Assembly: GCF_000013385.1 (NCBI RefSeq)
Contig: NC_007760.1
Location: forward strand, 2,171,001 to 2,235,000
Origin: Anaeromyxobacter dehalogenans 2CP-C
GTDB lineage: Bacteria > Myxococcota > Myxococcia > Myxococcales > Anaeromyxobacteraceae
Reading direction: 5' to 3'
Length of the DNA: 64,000 nucleotides
The notes below the pieces were generated by a model that had not been told where the DNA came from, did not search any database, and was given only the letters and a program-made list of their open reading frames with translations. The translations under genes and the position numbers were made by a program. This document shows positions 9,932 through 22,818 of this stretch, in pieces. Every line of letters begins with the position of its first letter. The first letter of the stretch is position 1.

Positions 9932-10252
9932 CTACTTCGCGGCGGCCTTGCGCTTCTGCAGCCGGGCCTTCTCCTTGGCGCCCAGCTCGCGGCCGATCTT
10001 CTCGCGCCGCACCGGCTTGTCGTCCTTGCCGACCACCATCACGCTCGAGATGGCGATGGTGCCGGGCAGCTCCAGGATCCCGCCCTCCGGGTTCGCCTGG
10101 CTGCGGCCCTTCTTCTGGTGCCGCTTGACGGTCATGAGCTTCTCGACGCGCACGCGGCCATCCTCGCGCAGCACCTCGAGCACCCGGCCCGTCTTGCCCT
10201 TCTCCTTGCCGGCGATGACCTTGACGGTGTCGCCCTTACGAATCTCCGCCAT
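9932..10252 (-). CDS. rplX: 50S ribosomal protein L24
   Basis: Assembly initiator of the large subunit, 106 aa. The KOW motif is seen at the N-terminus ([21 protein letters not shown]) followed by the family middle [19 protein letters not shown]. Only three bases separate it from rplN upstream. Confidence 0.96.
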
Positions 10253-10255
10253 GAC

Positions 10256-10624
10256 CTAGAGGACCTCCGGCGCGAGGCTGATGATCTTCATGAACTTGCG
10301 GGCGCGGAGCTCGCGGGCGACCGGGCCGAAGATGCGGGTGCCGATGGGCTCGAGGTCCTTGTTGATGAGGACCGCCGAGTTGCCGTCGAAGCGGATGTAG
10401 CTGCCGTCCGGGCGCTTCACCTCGCGGGCGGTGCGGACGATGACGGCGCGGGCGACCTCGCCCTTCTTCACCTTGGCCTGCGGGATCGCCTCCTTGATCG
10501 AGACGACGATCACGTCGCCGATCGAGGCGTACTTCCGCCGGGTGCCGCCGAGCACCTTGATGCACATCACCCGCTTCGCGCCGGAGTTGTCGGCGACGTC
10601 GAGCATGGTCTGCTGCTGGATCAT
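10256..10624 (-). CDS. rplN: 50S ribosomal protein L14
   Basis: Subunit-interface protein, 122 aa, the standard length. It starts [20 protein letters not shown] and keeps the L14 signature around [19 protein letters not shown]. It sits three bases after rpsQ. Confidence 0.98.
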   Translation of the reverse strand: MIQQQTMLDVADNSGAKRVMCIKVLGGTRRKYASIGDVIVVSIKEAIPQAKVKKGEVARAVIVRTAREVKRPDGSYIRFDGNSAVLINKDLEPIGTRIFGPVARELRARKFMKIISLAPEVL

Positions 10625-10627
10625 GGC

Positions 10628-10885
10628 CTAGGCCTCCGCCTTCTCGATCGTCTCGGCCACGCGCCAGCGCTTGTCCTTCGAGATCGGGCGGGTCTCGACG
10701 ATCCGCACGCGGTCGCCGATCTGGCACGCCTGGTCCTCGTCGTGCGCCTTGTACTTCTCGGCCTTGGTCACGATCTTGCCGTACTTCGGGTCCGCCACCC
10801 GGCGCTCGACCTTCACGACGACGGTCTTCGTCATCTTGTTCGAGACCACCACGCCGATGCGGGACTTCCGGTTGCCGCGCTCCAT
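10628..10885 (-). CDS. rpsQ: 30S ribosomal protein S17
   Basis: 16S rRNA-binding protein, 85 aa. Start taken at the ATG 10883-10885 ([18 protein letters not shown]), 5 bp after the rpmC stop; the same frame is open far upstream but only as an antisense-frame artefact of G+C-rich DNA. The motif [11 protein letters not shown] and [18 protein letters not shown] identify S17. Confidence 0.96.
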
Positions 10886-10890
10886 GTCGG

Positions 10891-11112
10891 TCACTCCTTC
10901 GCCTTCCCGGCCACGGCCGAGGCGAGGGCCTTCTCGCGGGCCACGGTGAGGCAGCGCGCGATGTCGCGCTTCGTCTTGCTGAGGTCGGCGGTCGAGTCGA
11001 GCACGCCGGTGTTCGCCTTGCTCTTCAGGTCGAAGAGCGTCTGCTTGAGCTCCGCGGCGCGGGCCTCGAGCTCCTGAACCGAGAGCTCTCGCAGCTCCTT
11101 GACGGTCGCCAT
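10891..11112 (-). CDS. rpmC: 50S ribosomal protein L29
   Basis: Exit-tunnel protein that helps dock trigger factor and SRP, 73 aa, two predicted helices. It begins [19 protein letters not shown] and contains the L29 signature region [16 protein letters not shown]. It follows rplP by 12 bp. Confidence 0.95.
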
Positions 11113-11124
11113 GGTCGTCGCTCC

Positions 11125-11541
11125 TTACAGCGTCTCGCCGCGCTTCACCAGCTTCGTGGCGACGGGCAGCTTGTGGGCGGCGAGGTGGAACGCCTTCTTC
11201 GCGGAGGCGTCGTCCACGCCGGCCAGCTCGTACAGCACGCGGCCCGGCTTCACGACGGCGACGTAGAACTCCACGTTGCCCTTGCCGGTGCCCATGCGCG
11301 TCTCGGCGGGCTTCTTGGTGATGGGCTTGTCCGGGAAGACGCGGATCCAGAGCTTGCCGCCGCGCTTCACGTAGCGGGTGATGGCCACGCGGGCCGCCTC
11401 GATCTGGCGGGACGTGAGCCGGCCGCACTCGGTGGCCTGGAGGCCGTACTCGCCCTGGGCGAGATCCGAGCCGCGGTACGCCTTGCCGCGCATGCGGCCC
11501 TTCTGCATCTTCCGGTACTTCGTTCGCGCCGGCTGAAGCAT
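11125..11541 (-). CDS. rplP: 50S ribosomal protein L16
   Basis: A-site tRNA contact protein, 138 aa. It starts [19 protein letters not shown] and contains the L16 signatures [19 protein letters not shown] and [18 protein letters not shown]. It lies 32 bp after rpsC. Confidence 0.97.
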
Positions 11542-11573
11542 GTCCTTCTCCTAGGTGTGCCTGGGGCGCGGCC

Positions 11574-12248
11574 TTACGGCCGGGCGCCGCCGGTGGTGCG
11601 AGGAGCGCGCGCGCCCGCGGACTGCGGGAGGACCTCGCCGCGCATGATCCAGACCTTGCACCCGATCTTGCCGTAGGTGGTCTTCGCCTCGGCGAACCCG
11701 TAGTCGATGTCCGCGCGGAGCGTGTGCAGCGGCACGCGGCCCTCGCGGTACCACTCGTAGCGGGCCATCTCGGAGCCACCCAGGCGGCCCGAGCACGCCA
11801 CGCGGATGCCCTTCGCGCCGAACTTCAGCGCGGTCTGCACCGACTTCTTCATGGCGCGGCGGAACGCGATGCGGCGCTCGAGCTGCGTCGCGATGTTCTC
11901 GGCGACGAGCTGCGCGTCGGTCTCGGCCTTCCGGACCTCGACGACGTTCAGGTAGACCTCGTTGTCGGTGAGGCCCTGGAGGTCCTTCTTGATGGTCTCG
12001 ATCCCGGCGCCGCGCTTGCCGATGACGATGCCCGGCCGCGCGGTGTGGACGTTGATCTTGACCTTGTTGGCCGCCCGCTCGATCTCGATCCGGGAGATGC
12101 CGGCCTGGCCGAGCTTCTCCTTCACGAACTCACGGAGCTTGATGTCCTCGTGCAGCCACTTCGCGTAGTTCTTCTCTTCGTACCACTTCGAGTCCCAGGA
12201 GCGGATCACTCCGAGGCGGAACCCGATAGGATGAACTTTCTGTCCCAT
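11574..12248 (-). CDS. rpsC: 30S ribosomal protein S3
   Basis: Head protein at the mRNA entry channel, 224 aa. An N-terminal KH type II domain with [20 protein letters not shown] and a C-terminal domain ([20 protein letters not shown]) are present. The C-terminus is short and Ala/Arg/Gly-rich. Confidence 0.97.
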
Positions 12249-12268
12249 TGATCTCTCCTCTCGGGTTC

Positions 12269-12709
12269 CTAGCCGCGCGCGGCGGTACCGAGCTCCACGT
12301 ACACGTGGCTGGTCTTCTTCTCGACCCGGAACGCCCGGCCCATCGCGCGCGCCATGAAGCGCCGCATCTTCGGGCCCTGGTCCACGGTCAGCGTCTTCAC
12401 GAACAGCGCGTCCACGTCCACGCGGCCGCCGCCCTGCTCGGCGTTCGCGACCGCCGACCGGAGCAGCTTGGCGAGCGGCTTCGCGGCGGACTGCGGCGTG
12501 TACTTCAGCATCGCGAGCGCGTCGCCGACCTTCATCCCGCGGACCTCGTCCGCGACGATGCGCACCTTGCGCGGCGCGACGCGCAGGTAGCTGAGGGAGG
12601 CGTGCGGCCCCGGCGCCGGGGCGGCGGGGCGGTTCTTGCGGGCGCGCGCCGGCGGCGGAGCGCGGCGTTCGGCCTTCTTCTTCGGCGTCGTGGTCTGGGT
12701 CTCGGCCAT
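12269..12709 (-). CDS. rplV: 50S ribosomal protein L22 with N-terminal extension
   Basis: Tunnel-lining protein, 146 aa against 110 in E. coli. The extra 35 or so N-terminal residues are Pro/Ala/Arg/Lys-rich. The core starts near [20 protein letters not shown] and ends with the hairpin region [20 protein letters not shown]. The tip loop that lines the exit tunnel is intact. Confidence 0.96.
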   Translation of the reverse strand: MAETQTTTPKKKAERRAPPPARARKNRPAAPAPGPHASLSYLRVAPRKVRIVADEVRGMKVGDALAMLKYTPQSAAKPLAKLLRSAVANAEQGGGRVDVDALFVKTLTVDQGPKMRRFMARAMGRAFRVEKKTSHVYVELGTAARG

Positions 12710-12722
12710 GTCCAGTTCCTCG

Positions 12723-13019
12723 CTACTTCTTCGCCGGGCCGGGTGCCGCCGCGGCCTTCTTCTCGGCCGAGTGGCCGTGGAAGGTGCGGGTGGGCGCGAA
12801 CTCGCCCAGCTTGTGCCCGACCATGTTCTCGGTCACGAACACCGGCACGAACTTCCGTCCGTTGTGGACGGCGAACGTGTGCCCGACGAAGTCCGGCAGG
12901 ATGGTGCTCCGCCGCGACCAGGTCTTGATGACCGACTTCTTGTTGCCCTTGTTCGCGTCCTCGACCTTCTTGGTGAGGTGCTTGTCGGCGAACGGGCCCT
13001 TCTTGATCGAACGCGCCAT
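12723..13019 (-). CDS. rpsS: 30S ribosomal protein S19
   Basis: Head protein bridging to L5, 98 aa. It starts [20 protein letters not shown] and contains the S19 signature [20 protein letters not shown]. It lies between rplB and rplV. Confidence 0.97.
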   Translation of the reverse strand: MARSIKKGPFADKHLTKKVEDANKGNKKSVIKTWSRRSTILPDFVGHTFAVHNGRKFVPVFVTENMVGHKLGEFAPTRTFHGHSAEKKAAAAPGPAKK

Positions 13020-13039
13020 GAGTGGCTATCCCTTCCCGC

Positions 13040-13888
<849 letters not shown>

Positions 13889-13906
13889 GTGCGTCTCCCG
13901 TCCGGC

Positions 13907-14200
13907 TTATGTCCCCTCGAAGAGGGCGATGGTGTCGCCTTCCTTGAGGGTCACGTAGGCCTTCTTCCAGTTGGGCCGGCGGCCGACGTTGCGGCCGACG
14001 CGCTTGTTCTTCCCGCGCGCGATGGCGGTCCGCACGTCGAGCACGTGCACGTTGAAGAGCTTCTCCACCGCCTGCTTCACCTGGATCTTGGTGGCGTCGC
14101 GGTGGACCTCGAAGGCGTACTGACGGCTCGCCTCGCGTGCCCGCTCCGCCTTCTCGGTGATGAGCGGGCGCTTCACCACGTCCTGGACAGCGAGGTTCAT
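13907..14200 (-). CDS. rplW: 50S ribosomal protein L23
   Basis: Exit-tunnel protein and trigger-factor dock, 97 aa. Start ATG at 14198-14200 ([20 protein letters not shown]) overlaps the rplD stop as ATGA, which suggests translational coupling. The segment [20 protein letters not shown] is the family core. Confidence 0.96.
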   Translation of the reverse strand: MNLAVQDVVKRPLITEKAERAREASRQYAFEVHRDATKIQVKQAVEKLFNVHVLDVRTAIARGKNKRVGRNVGRRPNWKKAYVTLKEGDTIALFEGT

Positions 14201-14817
14201 GACAGGCTGGCCTCCAGCTTCTTGGCGGTGTCCGCGGTCAGCACCAGGGCGTCGTGCCGCAGGATGTCGTACACGTTGAGCCCCTCCACCGCGAGGAAGT
14301 CGGAGCCGGCGAGGTTCCGCACGCTCCTCGCGAGGGCGAGGTTCGCGGCGTCGTCCACCACCAGGGCCTTCTTCGCGCCGAGCGCGGCGAGGACCTTGGC
14401 GGCGGCGGCCGTCTTCGGCCCCTCCGGCTTCCACTCCTGCACGATGACCAGCTTCTGGTCCTTCGAGCGGAGCGCGAGGGCCGAGCGCAGCGCGGCCTTC
14501 CGCACCTTCTTCGGCACGTCGTAGGAGTAGTCGCGCGGCTTCGGGCCCATGGCCTTGCCGCCGCCCACCCACTGGGACGCGCGCGTCGAGCCCTGGCGGG
14601 CGCGACCGGTGTGCTTCTGCTTCCAGGGCTTCTTGCCGCCGCCGGAGACGAGGGACCGGTTCTTCACCGCGTGGGTGCCCGAGCGATCGGAGGCGAGCTT
14701 CGCCTTCACCACCTCGTAGAAGAGGTGCTCGTTCACCTCGCCGGCGAAGACGGCGTCGGCGAGGTCGAGCTCGCCCACCTTCTTCTTCGACAGGTCGTAG
14801 ACGTCGAACTTGGCCAT
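14197..14817 (-). CDS. rplD: 50S ribosomal protein L4
   Basis: Tunnel protein, 206 aa, start ATG 14815-14817 ([20 protein letters not shown]). The tunnel loop [19 protein letters not shown] is intact. In E. coli L4 also represses its own S10 operon. Here it follows rpsJ directly with 11 bp between, leaving no room for rplC, which normally lies between these two. Confidence 0.97.
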   Translation of the reverse strand: MAKFDVYDLSKKKVGELDLADAVFAGEVNEHLFYEVVKAKLASDRSGTHAVKNRSLVSGGGKKPWKQKHTGRARQGSTRASQWVGGGKAMGPKPRDYSYDVPKKVRKAALRSALALRSKDQKLVIVQEWKPEGPKTAAAAKVLAALGAKKALVVDDAANLALARSVRNLAGSDFLAVEGLNVYDILRHDALVLTADTAKKLEASLS

Positions 14818-14828
14818 GATGTCCTCGA

Positions 14829-15134
<306 letters not shown>

Positions 15135-15227
15135 TGAAAAGCCTTTTGTCTGCGTGTCCGGCGCAGCGCGGAGAGGGGCCCGTCCATCCGGGCGGGCCAC
15201 CCGCCGCCGTTCGCTCGGCGTGCTTCG

Positions 15228-16418
<1,191 letters not shown>

Positions 16419-16449
16419 GGCTTCCTCTCTTCCGTTGACGTACGCGGCG

Positions 16450-18543
<2,094 letters not shown>

Positions 18544-18616
18544 CTGAACCTTCCTGAACCGTCGTGCGTACGCAAAGCCGGGCCGCCCTGGGCGGCGCCG
18601 TGACCAACGACCGAGC

Positions 18617-18663
18617 TGTCAAAGAGCGAAGCGGGTTCCCTGAACCCTGCCGGCCGAGCCGGC
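18617..18663 (-). promoter_or_regulatory. Stem-loops plus boxA-like element in rpsG-fusA spacer
   Basis: On the minus strand, in order, come GCCGGC-TCG-GCCGGC (18649-18663), GGGTTC-AGG-GAACCC (18633-18647) and then CGCTCTTTGACA (18617-18628). The last matches the E. coli rRNA boxA TGCTCTTTAACA at 10 of 12 positions. The TTGACA inside could instead be a -35, but no -10 lies 16-18 bp downstream. Confidence 0.5.
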
Positions 18664-18698
18664 CCCCTGCTCTCTCCTCGATTCCTCCGGGTCTCTCC

Positions 18699-19169
18699 TT
18701 ACCAGCGGTAGTGCGCGAAGGCCTTGTTGGCCTCGGCCATCTTGTGCGTGTCCTCGCGCTTCTTCACCGCGTTGCCGCGGTTCGAGGCCGCATCCATGAT
18801 CTCGCCCGCGAGCTTCTCCACCATGGTCTTCTCGCCACGGCCGCGGGAGTAGTCGATGAGCCAGCGCATCGCGAGCGCGGTGCGGCGGTCCTGGCGGACC
18901 TCGACCGGCACCTGGTACGTCGCGCCGCCGACGCGGCGGCTCTTCACCTCGACGACCGGCTTCACGTTGTCGAGCGCCTTCTTGAACACCTTGAGCGGAT
19001 CGTCCTTCAGCTTCGCCTCGACCTGATCGAAGGCGCCGTAGATGATGCGCTCGCCGGTGGACTTCTTGCCCTTGCGCATCAGGTTGTTGACGAACTTCGC
19101 CACGATCCGGTCCTGGAACTTGGGATCGGGGAGAATCTTCCGCTTCTCGACTTCACGACGACGAGGCAT
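18699..19169 (-). CDS. rpsG: 30S ribosomal protein S7
   Basis: Head assembly protein, 156 aa. It starts [20 protein letters not shown] and has the S7 signature [20 protein letters not shown] region and the C-terminal [13 protein letters not shown]. It lies 24 bp after rpsL in the str operon. Confidence 0.97.
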   Translation of the reverse strand: MPRRREVEKRKILPDPKFQDRIVAKFVNNLMRKGKKSTGERIIYGAFDQVEAKLKDDPLKVFKKALDNVKPVVEVKSRRVGGATYQVPVEVRQDRRTALAMRWLIDYSRGRGEKTMVEKLAGEIMDAASNRGNAVKKREDTHKMAEANKAFAHYRW

Positions 19170-19193
19170 CGAACCGTTTCCTTGTCCGCGAGG

Positions 19194-19565
19194 CTAGCTC
19201 GCGCGCTTGGCGCCGTACTTCGAGCGGCCCTGCTTGCGGCCCTGCACGCCCACGGCGTCGAGGGTCCCGCGGATGATGTGGTAGCGAACGCCCGGGAGGT
19301 CCTTCACGCGGCCCCCGCGGATGAGCACCACCGAGTGCTCCTGCAGGTTGTGACCGACGCCGGGGATGTAGCTCGTCACCTCGAAGCCGTTGGTGAGGCG
19401 CACGCGGGCGACCTTGCGGAGCGCGGAGTTCGGCTTCTTGGGCGTCGTCGTGTAGACGCGCGTGCAGACGCCGCGCTTCTGCGGCGACTCCTTGAGGGCC
19501 GGGGCCTTCTTCTTCACCTGGAGCCTCTCGCGGCCCCTGCGCACCAGCTGGCTGATCGTCGGCAT
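19194..19565 (-). CDS. rpsL: 30S ribosomal protein S12
   Basis: Decoding-centre protein, 123 aa. The segment [19 protein letters not shown] keeps the wild-type Lys residues and the second loop [18 protein letters not shown] is also normal, so no streptomycin-resistance change is seen. It is the first gene of the str operon, with a near-perfect promoter about 87 bp upstream. Confidence 0.98.
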   Translation of the reverse strand: MPTISQLVRRGRERLQVKKKAPALKESPQKRGVCTRVYTTTPKKPNSALRKVARVRLTNGFEVTSYIPGVGHNLQEHSVVLIRGGRVKDLPGVRYHIIRGTLDAVGVQGRKQGRSKYGAKRAS

Positions 19566-19593
19566 CGTGTGCGAGCTCTTTTTCTCAACAGAA

Positions 19594-19620
19594 ACGCCCC
19601 GGCGTTCGGCACGGGGGCGT
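19594..19620 (-). other. Hairpin with U-rich tail in rpsL leader
   Basis: The minus strand reads ACGCCCC, a 13-nt loop, GGGGCGT, then TTCTGTT. The stem is 7 bp and the tail is only moderately U-rich, so this may be an attenuator or a simple leader stem. It lies between the str promoter and the rpsL start. Confidence 0.4.
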
Positions 19621-19651
19621 CGGAGGACAAATCCCGTCGTAAGGGCGGCGA

Positions 19652-19679
19652 ATTATACGGAGGAGCCCACACGTGTCAA
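19652..19679 (-). promoter_or_regulatory. Consensus sigma-70 promoter of the str operon
   Basis: TTGACA (19674-19679), 16-bp spacer, TATAAT (19652-19657), matching both consensus hexamers perfectly. It faces rpsL and probably drives much of the ribosomal cluster. Confidence 0.85.
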
Positions 19680-19746
19680 GCGGTTCCCGAACTCGGGTCT
19701 TGACGCGCGCTGCAACCTCCCGGATGACGCCCGGAAGGCCGCGCTT

Positions 19747-20958
19747 CTACACGAAATCGCGCCGAGGTGCGAGCGAATTCGCGCGGGCCCGCGCGCGCGC
19801 CGGCTGGCGGGCTCCCCCGGACGGCGGCGGCGCCTCCCCGAGCGCGTCACGGACCGCCGCGGCGAGCGCGCGCATGGCCGCCGGGAGGCCCGCGCCGTCG
19901 AGCGCGTCCGCGGGCACCCAGCGGATCCCCTCCTCGGGCGGGGGCCGTGCGAGGGAGCAGCGGAGCGCGCGGAGCTCGAGCAGGCGGTGCGTGAGCACCC
20001 GCTCGACCCGCGCCAGCTCCTCGCCCGCGCGCAGCCGCAGGCCGTGGCGCGTCCGGGCGTAGCGCTCCAGCGCCGCGCCCGCGGCGTCGCCCGGCGCCAC
20101 CTCGGCCGCGGGGAACGCCGCCAGGCCGGCGAACAGCCCCGCCGCCGGGCGGCGCACCAGCGCCACCCTCCCCTCGCGCACCACCACCGCGCAGGCGAGC
20201 ACCTGGCGCACCTTCTCCGGGCGCCGCCGCGGCGGCGGGAGCTCCGCGGCGCGCCCGGCGGCCCGCGCCGCGCACCGCGCCGCCACCGGGCAGCGCGCGC
20301 AGTCCGGCCGCGGCCGGCACACGGTCGCCCCCAGCTCCATGAGCGCCTGGTTGAGGTCCCCCGGCCGCTCGCGGTCCACCAGCGCGGCGGCGAGCGCGGC
20401 CACCCGCGCGCGGGCGCCGCGGGCGGCGGGATCGCCCTCGACCAGGAACAGCCGCGACAGCACGCGCGTGACGTTGCCGTCCACCGCCGGCACCGGCGCG
20501 GCGAACGCGATCGAGGCGACCGCGCCCGCGGTGTACGGCCCGAACCCCGGCAGCGCGCGCAGCGCCTCGTGCGACGACGGCAGGCCGCCGTGGCGCCGGA
20601 GCGCCTCGCGCGCGGCCGCGAGCAGGTTGCGGCAGCGCGCGTAGTAGCCGAGGCCGCTCCACGCGGCGAGCACGTCCTCGTCGCGCGCGGCCGCGAGCGC
20701 CTCGAGCGTGGGCCAGCGCTCGACGAAGCGCAGCCAGTACGGCGTGGCCGTGGCCACCTGCGTCTGCTGCAGCATCACCTCGGCCAGCCAGACGCGGTAC
20801 GGATCGGCGCCGCGCTGCGGCTGGCGCCACGGCAGCGGCCGGTGGCCGGCGTCCCACCACGCGAGCAGGCGGCGGCGGAGCGCGGCGTGGCGGGCGGGCG
20901 CGTCGGCGGTGGCGGGGGGCACGGGCGGAGCGTAGGCGGGGGGCCGCGCGCGGGTCAA
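19747..20958 (-). CDS. mutY: A/G-specific adenine DNA glycosylase
   Basis: Removes adenine mispaired with 8-oxoguanine; 403 aa. The catalytic Glu lies in VWLAEVMLQQTQV, the helix-hairpin-helix in LPGFGPYTAGAVASIAF, and the catalytic Asp in PAVDGNVTRVLSR. A 4Fe-4S loop follows as C-x5-C-x2-C-x5-C (CRPRPDCARCPVAARC), one residue shorter in the first interval than E. coli. The C-terminal part (about 235-370) fits the NUDIX-like 8-oxoG recognition domain. It lies downstream of sodB on the same strand, 66 bp away, with a hairpin between. Confidence 0.93.
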   Translation of the reverse strand: MTRARPPAYAPPVPPATADAPARHAALRRRLLAWWDAGHRPLPWRQPQRGADPYRVWLAEVMLQQTQVATATPYWLRFVERWPTLEALAAARDEDVLAAWSGLGYYARCRNLLAAAREALRRHGGLPSSHEALRALPGFGPYTAGAVASIAFAAPVPAVDGNVTRVLSRLFLVEGDPAARGARARVAALAAALVDRERPGDLNQALMELGATVCRPRPDCARCPVAARCAARAAGRAAELPPPRRRPEKVRQVLACAVVVREGRVALVRRPAAGLFAGLAAFPAAEVAPGDAAGAALERYARTRHGLRLRAGEELARVERVLTHRLLELRALRCSLARPPPEEGIRWVPADALDGAGLPAAMRALAAAVRDALGEAPPPSGGARQPARARARANSLAPRRDFV

Positions 20959-20973
20959 ACGCCGGACGCACGA

Positions 20974-21003
20974 CGGCCCGGACCGCTCGCGCGATCCGGG
21001 CCG
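20974..21003 (-). terminator. Hairpin after sodB
   Basis: Inverted repeat CGGCCCGGA/TCCGGGCCG (9-bp stem, 12-nt loop) between sodB and mutY. No U-tract follows, so termination strength is uncertain. Confidence 0.45.
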
Positions 21004-21024
21004 CGGGGACGTCGAGCGATCGCG

Positions 21025-21630
21025 CTACGCGAGCCGCTTCTCGACCGCCTCCCAGTTCACGTTCTTGAAGAACGCGTCCACGTACTTCGCGCGCTCGGTG
21101 GCGAGGTAGTCGCGCATGAACGCGTGCTCCCAGCCGTCCAGCGCCAGCACCGGCCGGAAGCCCACCGGCACGTTGTTCTCGTGCAGCGTGAGCCAGTGGT
21201 TCGACAGCCAGCCGGTGGTCGGGTCCTGGAACGTCATGGCCCAGCCGATGCCCGGCATGGTGGCGATGGCGCGGAAGTCGGCGAGCCAGGTCTCGTACTT
21301 GCCGAACGACGCCTCGATCGCCTTGCGGAGCTTGCCGCCGGCGGGCGGCTCGGCCTGCGCGCCCGGGGCGAGGTTCGCGAAGTAGTACTCGTGGTTCACC
21401 ATGCCGGAGTACTCGAAGCCGAGGCGGCGGGTGAGCTCCGCGAACACCGGGTCGGCGCCGGAGGCCTTGCCCTCGTTGCACAGCCCCTGGAGCTTCTCGG
21501 TGAGCGCGTTGGTGCGCTTCACGTAGCCCTCGTACAGCTTGAGGTGCTCCTCGACCTGCTTGTCGGAGATGCCGGTGAGGCCGCGCACCTTGGAGAAGTC
21601 GTGCGGGGTGTAGCGCTTCACGTCTGCCAT
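21025..21630 (-). CDS. sodB: Superoxide dismutase, Fe/Mn family (divergent clade)
   Basis: Dismutes superoxide in the cytoplasm; 201 aa. The C-terminal metal signature is LDGWEHAFMRDY (Asp and His ligands) and a further His is in GMVNHEYYFANL. The first ligand His lies in EEHLKLYEGYV, where the classical HHxKHHQxYV helix is one residue shorter and lacks the other His residues. This fits a separate subgroup of the family and leaves Fe versus Mn undecided. It is divergent from mtgA and has a TTGACA box upstream. Confidence 0.85.
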   Translation of the reverse strand: MADVKRYTPHDFSKVRGLTGISDKQVEEHLKLYEGYVKRTNALTEKLQGLCNEGKASGADPVFAELTRRLGFEYSGMVNHEYYFANLAPGAQAEPPAGGKLRKAIEASFGKYETWLADFRAIATMPGIGWAMTFQDPTTGWLSNHWLTLHENNVPVGFRPVLALDGWEHAFMRDYLATERAKYVDAFFKNVNWEAVEKRLA

Positions 21631-21690
21631 GATTGCCTCCGTCGGCCCCCTGGGCCGGGCAGTGAATTCCGTTCGAGATGCGGTGGCCGG

Positions 21691-21719
21691 GACTTAAGAA
21701 TCCGCCCCGTATGTGTCAA
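21691..21719 (-). promoter_or_regulatory. Candidate sodB promoter
   Basis: Perfect -35 TTGACA (21714-21719) with a 17-bp spacer to TAAGTC (21691-21696), a weak -10. It lies about 60 bp before the sodB start. Confidence 0.4.
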
Positions 21720-21889
21720 GGCGCCGAACGGGTTCCCGAGCGGGACGACGTTCACCATTGGATAACGTGGCGGCCTCGCCCGCGCGCCCGCGCGCGGGTG
21801 CGACCGCCGGTCCGTCCGGACGGATCGCCGCCGCGCGCGGGCCGGGCGCCCCCTCTCGCGCCTCCCGTCCAGGTGCTAAGGTGCGCCGC

Positions 21890-22813
21890 ATGCCAGCCGC
21901 CCGGAGCCGCCGGCGCGTCCCGCGCTCCCTCCTCTACGCCGCCGCCGCGGCCGCGATCTCGCTCGTCGGGCTCGCGCTCCTCTGGGTCGCCCTCCCCGAC
22001 CCCGCCCCGCTCGCGCGCGACAACCCGCGCACCACCGCGCTCATCGAGCAGCGGCGCGCCGAGGCGAAGGAGAAGCGGCGCGCGTTCCGGCCGCGGCAGG
22101 CCTGGGTGCCGCTCGACCGCGTCTCGCGCCCGATGGTCCAGGCGGTGCTGCTCTCCGAGGACGCGAACTTCTACGGCCACGAGGGGATCGACTGGGAGGC
22201 CACCCGCGAGGCCGCCGCCCACGACCTGGAGAAGCGCAGCTTCGCCCGCGGCGCGTCCACCATCACGCAGCAGCTCGCCAAGAACCTGTGGCTCGGCACC
22301 GAGAAGAGCCTGTGGCGCAAGCTCAAGGAGGCGCTGCTGGCGGTGAAGCTGGAGCGCGAGCTCCCCAAGCGCCGCATCCTCGCGCTCTACCTGAACGTGG
22401 TCGAGCTGGGCGACGGCGTGTTCGGCGTGGAGGCCGGCGCGCGGGCGCGCTTCGGCACCAGCGCCGCGGCGCTCACGCCGGCGCAGGCGGCGGTCCTCGC
22501 CAGCATGCTGCCGGCGCCGCGCCGGGTGGACCTCTCCAGCCCGTCCACCTGGCTGAAGCGCCGCTCGCGGCGGCTGCTCGACCGGATGCGCGCGGCCGGC
22601 CGGCTCACGGCCGAGCAGCACCTGTCCGCGAGCGCCGAGCTGGAGCGGATCCTGGCGGGCCCGGTGCCCCGCGACGACCGCGAGGAGCCGCCGGACGTGG
22701 TGGACGACGTGCCGGTGGCGGCCGCGCCCCGGGCCGAGCCGGTGCCGGCGGGCGCGGCGGCGGCGCCGGAGCCGGCCGCCGTGGAGGCGCCCGCGCCCGG
22801 CGAGCCGCGGTAG
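21890..22813 (+). CDS. mtgA: Monofunctional peptidoglycan transglycosylase
   Basis: Polymerises lipid II into glycan strands; 307 aa from the ATG at 21890 (MPAARSRRRVPRSLLYAAAA). A basic N-terminus precedes one membrane segment (about 13-35). The GT51 motifs follow: LLSEDANFYGHEGIDW with the catalytic Glu, RGASTITQQLAKNLWL, and RRILALYLNVVELG. A Pro/Ala/Glu-rich tail of about 60 residues ends the protein and there is no transpeptidase domain. It is the only plus-strand gene between sodB and the epimerases; five bases separate its stop from the convergent epimerase stop. Confidence 0.9.
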   Translation: MPAARSRRRVPRSLLYAAAAAAISLVGLALLWVALPDPAPLARDNPRTTALIEQRRAEAKEKRRAFRPRQAWVPLDRVSRPMVQAVLLSEDANFYGHEGIDWEATREAAAHDLEKRSFARGASTITQQLAKNLWLGTEKSLWRKLKEALLAVKLERELPKRRILALYLNVVELGDGVFGVEAGARARFGTSAAALTPAQAAVLASMLPAPRRVDLSSPSTWLKRRSRRLLDRMRAAGRLTAEQHLSASAELERILAGPVPRDDREEPPDVVDDVPVAAAPRAEPVPAGAAAAPEPAAVEAPAPGEPR

Positions 22814-22818
22814 CCTCG

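Noticed and set aside
18617-18628. Independent fusA promoter at TTGACA
   Set aside because: No -10-like hexamer lies 16-18 bp downstream, and the surrounding sequence fits boxA better.
19747-21481. 544-codon minus-strand frame across mutY and sodB
   Set aside because: It overlaps two well-supported genes in another frame and has only low-complexity Arg/Ala-rich sequence.
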